This document shows, piece by piece, positions 61,149 through 64,000 of a stretch of 64,000 nt of DNA. Position 1 is the first letter of the stretch, and every line of letters starts with the position of its first letter. The position numbers and the translations under genes were made by a program. The notes below the pieces were generated by a model, which was not told the origin of the DNA, did no database searches, and saw nothing but the letters and a program-made list of their open reading frames with translations. Source of the stretch: Amycolatopsis jejuensis (GTDB lineage Bacteria > Actinomycetota > Actinomycetes > Mycobacteriales > Pseudonocardiaceae); assembly GCF_000717335.1 (NCBI RefSeq), contig NZ_JNYZ01000022.1, positions 1 through 64,000 on the forward strand, read 5' to 3'.

Positions 61149-61961
61149 TCATCGGCCCGCGAGCTCCCGCTGCCCCGCGGCCTGTACCTCGGCCCGCAGG
61201 TCGTTCCAGATCTTCGAGTAGAGACCGGCGAAGTTCGGGTCGCTCTTGGACTCGAAGACGTCACGCGGGCCGGTCAGCTCGATCCGGTGATCGCCGATGA
61301 CCCGTGCCGGACCCGCCGACATCACCACCACCCGGTCGGACATCACGATCGCCTCCTCCAGGTCGTGGGTGATCAGCACGACCGACTGGCCGCCGTCCGC
61401 GCACAGCGCGAGGAGGTCGTTCTCCATCAGGCTGCGGGTCTGCACGTCCAGCGCGCTGAAGGGTTCGTCGAGGAGCAGGATGTCCGGTTCGTAGGCCAGC
61501 ATCACCGCGATCGCGACCCGCTTGCGCATCCCGCCGGACAGCTGGTGCGGATACTTCCCGAAGTGCTGCCCGAGCCCGACCCGCTCCAGCCAGGTCCGCG
61601 CCCGGCCGAGCGCGTCGGCCTTCCGGATGCCCCGGCACCGCAACGGAAGCGCGACGTTCTGCTCGGCCGTACGCCACGGCAGCAGCGCGTCCCGCTGGAA
61701 CGCGAAGCCGATTTCCGGGACGAGCCCGCGTACCTGCTCACCCCGGACGAGGATCGTCCCGCCACTCGCCTCGGTCAGGCCCGCCATCATCGACACCAGC
61801 GTCGACTTCCCGCAGCCGGACGGCCCGACGATCGACACGAATTCACCGGCCGAGATGGTCAGGTCAAGGCCGGAGATGACTTCCCGCGCCCCGTCCCCGG
61901 CCGGGAACGCCTTCGAGACACCACAGACCTCGATCACGGATCGAACCTCGCTCGCCGGCAC
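61149..61961 (-). CDS. ABC transporter ATP-binding protein, SsuB/TauB type
   Basis: A 270-residue ATPase: Walker A GPSGCGKST near residues 47-55, Q-loop FAFQRD, signature LSGGM near 142, Walker B ILLLDEPFSALD near 163-174 and switch His in ITHDLEEA. GGGAGG lies 6 nt before GTG 61961. First gene of a seven-gene leftward operon, with a well-defined promoter at 62006-62034. Confidence 0.93.
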   Translation of the reverse strand: MPASEVRSVIEVCGVSKAFPAGDGAREVISGLDLTISAGEFVSIVGPSGCGKSTLVSMMAGLTEASGGTILVRGEQVRGLVPEIGFAFQRDALLPWRTAEQNVALPLRCRGIRKADALGRARTWLERVGLGQHFGKYPHQLSGGMRKRVAIAVMLAYEPDILLLDEPFSALDVQTRSLMENDLLALCADGGQSVVLITHDLEEAIVMSDRVVVMSAGPARVIGDHRIELTGPRDVFESKSDPNFAGLYSKIWNDLRAEVQAAGQRELAGR

Positions 61962-62005
61962 TGGCGACCTCCCGGGACTCTGGTGGCGCTGGGAACTTTC
62001 GCCAC

Positions 62006-62048
62006 ACCATACAAATGTCGACTCTCTTCGTCAAACCTCTCATCATCT
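62006..62048 (-). promoter_or_regulatory. ABC-operon promoter with shared element, copy 2
   Basis: On the minus strand TTGACG (62029-62034), a 17-nt spacer and TATGGT (62006-62011) form a good sigma-70-type promoter toward the ATPase gene. Directly upstream and overlapping the -35 is AGATGATGAGAG-N2-TTGAC (62030-62048), matching 45786-45804 at 17 of 19 positions. Upstream placement suggests an activator site. Confidence 0.7.
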
Positions 62049-62108
62049 TGGTTCTCATCTTTCTCGGTGACGGCCGAGACCCGTTGACGGCGCTTCGCGG
62101 TGAGCTTA

Positions 62109-62119
62109 TTGTCCTACAA
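62109..62119. promoter_or_regulatory. FadR-type GntR operator, copy 2
   Basis: TTGTCCTACAA fits TNGTNNNACNA and ends one base before the flavin reductase ATG at 62121. The 17-nt stretch 62107-62123 is identical (opposite strand) to 52488-52504. Binding here would block the flavin reductase directly. Confidence 0.85.
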
Positions 62120-62120
62120 C

Positions 62121-62615
62121 ATGGTAGTGCAAAAGTCGCCCATCGACGGTGCGATGCTCCGAAAGGTCGCCGGTGAGCTGGCCACCGGCGTCACGGTGGT
62201 CACGACTACCGTCAACGGCCGGTTCCACGGCTGCACCGCCAACGCCGTGACGAGCGTGAGCCTCGAGCCGCCGCTGGTGATGGTGTGCCTGGCGCAGACA
62301 GCGTCAACCCACCCGATGATCTCGGCGGCCGGAGTGTTCGCCGTCAACATCCTCCCGGACACCGCGGCCGCAAAAGACATCTGCACGACCTTCGCCGGAA
62401 AACGCGACGACAAGTTCTCCGGGATCACCTGCCACCCCGGACCCACGGGCGCGCCCCTGCTGACCGGCACGGTCGGCTGGTTCGACTGCACCATCGAAAC
62501 CACCCACGACCTCGGCGACCATACGGCGTTCATCGGCCGGGTCGTCGCAGCAGAACAGCAGGGCGGCTGTCCGCTGGTATTCCACCGGGGACAGTTCCAC
62601 AGCTTGGCAAACTGA
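62121..62615 (+). CDS. Flavin reductase (HpaC/RutF-like)
   Basis: A 164-residue split-barrel reductase supplying free reduced FMN: ATGVTVVTTTVNG near residue 22, GCTANAVTSVSLEPPLVMVCL near 38-58, AGVFAVNIL near 72. It is the natural partner for the RutA/SfnG-like monooxygenase under the same operator, although 13 kb away. The ATG at 62121 lies on the operator with no ribosome site, so the mRNA may be leaderless; a GTG at 62100 is the alternative. Confidence 0.88.
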   Translation: MVVQKSPIDGAMLRKVAGELATGVTVVTTTVNGRFHGCTANAVTSVSLEPPLVMVCLAQTASTHPMISAAGVFAVNILPDTAAAKDICTTFAGKRDDKFSGITCHPGPTGAPLLTGTVGWFDCTIETTHDLGDHTAFIGRVVAAEQQGGCPLVFHRGQFHSLAN

Positions 62616-62624
62616 CCCCGGCGT

Positions 62625-63995
62625 TCACCCCACCCGGGAATCGGCCAGCCGGGAATGCTTGCGGCTGTAGGCGAAGTACACGACCACCGCGAGGGCGGCC
62701 CACACGAGGAATGCCCAGATGGTGATCGACTTGAGGGTCAGGATGATCCATCCGCAGCCGACCACTGACAGCACCGGCGTGACCGGGTAGCCCGGCACGC
62801 GGAAGCTCCGCGGCAGTTCGGGTGCGGTGCGGCGCAGGACGATGAGCCCGATGGCGACGATGCTGAAGGCGACCAGGGTGCCGATGCTGGTCAGTTCCGC
62901 CAGGAAGGTGATCGGGAGCAGCCCGGCGAGCAGCGCCACCGAGGCGGTCACGATGAGGGTGTTGTGGATCGGGGTGCGGGTGCGGGGATCGACGCGGTGG
63001 AAGATCGGCGGGACGAGGCCGTCGCGGCCCATGGCGTACAGGACGCGGGTTTGCCCGTAGAGCGTGACGAGGGTGGCGCTGAAGATCGAGAGCACCGCGC
63101 CTGCCGCGATGAGCGTGCCCGGCCAGCTTGCGTGCGTGAGATCCTGCAGGATTGCGGCAAGTCCGGCCTTCTGTCCTTCGAACCGCTCGACCGGCTGAGC
63201 CGCGACGGCGACAATGGCGACCGCGATGTAGGTGGCCGTGACCGCGAGCAGCGTGATCAGGACCGCCAGCGGCAGGTTCCGCCGGGGGTTCCGGACTTCC
63301 TCACCGGCAGTGGAGACGGCGTCGAGGCCCACGAAGGTGAAGAAGATGGCGCCGACGACCGAGATGACGCCGGAGAATCCGAACGGGGCGAACTGGGCGA
63401 GGTTGTCGGAATTCCACCCGGTGGCGCCGATGAGGATGAACAGGCCGAGTACGCCGAGCTTCAAAGTCGTCATGATGGCGTTGGCCCGTACCGATTCGGT
63501 GGCGCCGCGGATGAGCAGGAGCGCACACAGTGCGATGAGCAGCACGGCGGGCAGGTTGATGATGCCGCCTGCCTCGGGGGCATTGGCCAGCTGCTCGGGA
63601 ATCCGGAAGCCGAAGACGTTGTCCAGCAATTGGTTCAGGTACTGCGACCAGCCGACCGCGACCGCCGCCGCGGACACGCCGTATTCGAGCAGCAGGCAGG
63701 CTCCGACGATCATCGCGGCCAGTTCGCCGAGGGTGGCGTAGATGTAGGAGTAGGACGAGCCGGCAATCGGCACCGCGCCGGCGAATTCCGCGTAGCAGAG
63801 CGCGCTGATCCCGGCGACCGCACCGGCGATCAGAAAGGACCAGACCACCGCGGGCCCGGCCTGCGGGACGGTCTCGGTGAGCAGGAAGTACACGCCGGTG
63901 CCGATGGTTGCGCCGATTCCCAGCATCACCAGCGGGAACAAACCGAAGGAGCGGGCGAGCTCACCGCTGCCGGACTCGGCCACCATCTGGGTCAC
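62625..63995 (-). CDS. APC-family amino-acid permease (5' end near window edge)
   Basis: At least 456 residues with about 12 membrane segments; LVMLGIGATIGTGVYFLL near residue 22 is the conserved first helix and GLDAVSTAGEEVRNPRRNLP near 225 the conserved middle loop of cationic amino-acid-type carriers. Only about 11 residues precede the first helix region from GTG 63995, fewer than usual, so the real start may lie beyond the window. It converges on the flavin reductase with a 9-nt gap. Confidence 0.85.
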   Translation of the reverse strand: MTQMVAESGSGELARSFGLFPLVMLGIGATIGTGVYFLLTETVPQAGPAVVWSFLIAGAVAGISALCYAEFAGAVPIAGSSYSYIYATLGELAAMIVGACLLLEYGVSAAAVAVGWSQYLNQLLDNVFGFRIPEQLANAPEAGGIINLPAVLLIALCALLLIRGATESVRANAIMTTLKLGVLGLFILIGATGWNSDNLAQFAPFGFSGVISVVGAIFFTFVGLDAVSTAGEEVRNPRRNLPLAVLITLLAVTATYIAVAIVAVAAQPVERFEGQKAGLAAILQDLTHASWPGTLIAAGAVLSIFSATLVTLYGQTRVLYAMGRDGLVPPIFHRVDPRTRTPIHNTLIVTASVALLAGLLPITFLAELTSIGTLVAFSIVAIGLIVLRRTAPELPRSFRVPGYPVTPVLSVVGCGWIILTLKSITIWAFLVWAALAVVVYFAYSRKHSRLADSRVG

Positions 63996-64000
63996 GGGCT

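Overview
The window is high-GC, gene-dense DNA with the codon bias, GTG/TTG starts and 4-nt start/stop overlaps typical of a filamentous actinomycete. The InhA-type enoyl reductase, F420-type oxidoreductase, GntR/TetR/LuxR-rich regulator set and type I-E CRISPR repeats fit a Pseudonocardiaceae member such as Amycolatopsis; the genus is inference. No rRNA or tRNA gene was seen.

Region 1 (0.5-4.6 kb): a TetR regulator and a divergent operon for E1-alpha, E1-beta and E2 of a 2-oxoacid dehydrogenase, with a perfect 11-bp inverted repeat over facing promoters.

Region 2 (4.6-22.5 kb): the most remarkable part. It reads as a class III lanthipeptide cluster of lipolanthine type (ribosomal peptide plus fatty acyl tail). 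A leftward operon holds a GNAT acyltransferase, a LanKC synthetase, two very short paralogous precursor genes (11944-12027 and 11808-11891, each ending G-S-T-V-S-N-x-C), an MFS exporter, two DUF proteins, and a fatty-acid set (FabD-like acyltransferase, ThDP enzyme, FabF, InhA/FabI). A divergent operon adds a di-iron oxidase-like protein, an acyl-adenylating ligase fused to an aldehyde dehydrogenase, a P450 and an FAD/NAD(P)-binding protein. No PKS, acyl carrier protein, LanD decarboxylase or leader peptidase was found.

Region 3 (22.5-39.2 kb): accessory and regulatory genes: MFS/TetR pair, a gene-poor stretch with a three-repeat orphan type I-E CRISPR array, an F420-type oxidoreductase, an MHS transporter, an SDR/nitroreductase operon, an FAD monooxygenase opposite a GntR-TetR fusion regulator, a NarL-type two-component system, a large LuxR-family ATPase regulator, a Tat-exported SDR and a GntR/FCD regulator.

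Region 4 (39.2-64 kb): a catabolic island. A leftward acyl-CoA operon (ligase, crotonase, two SDRs, acyl-CoA dehydrogenase, DUF35 protein, SCP2-type thiolase) faces a MarR gene. A second leftward operon has a YecD-type isochorismatase-fold protein, LeuCD-like hydratase, PEP-mutase/isocitrate-lyase family lyase, RutA/SfnG-type flavin monooxygenase, SDR and zinc alcohol dehydrogenase. A third has an SsuABC-type ABC importer, aldo/keto reductase, iron alcohol dehydrogenase and a duplicated NTF2-fold protein, with a divergent flavin reductase. An identical 17-nt FadR-type operator precedes both the monooxygenase operon and the flavin reductase, and a 19-nt element is shared by the acyl-CoA and ABC promoters. 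The island therefore looks like one regulon for uptake, flavin-dependent oxidation and CoA-dependent breakdown of an unknown compound. The window ends inside or just at the start of an APC amino-acid permease.
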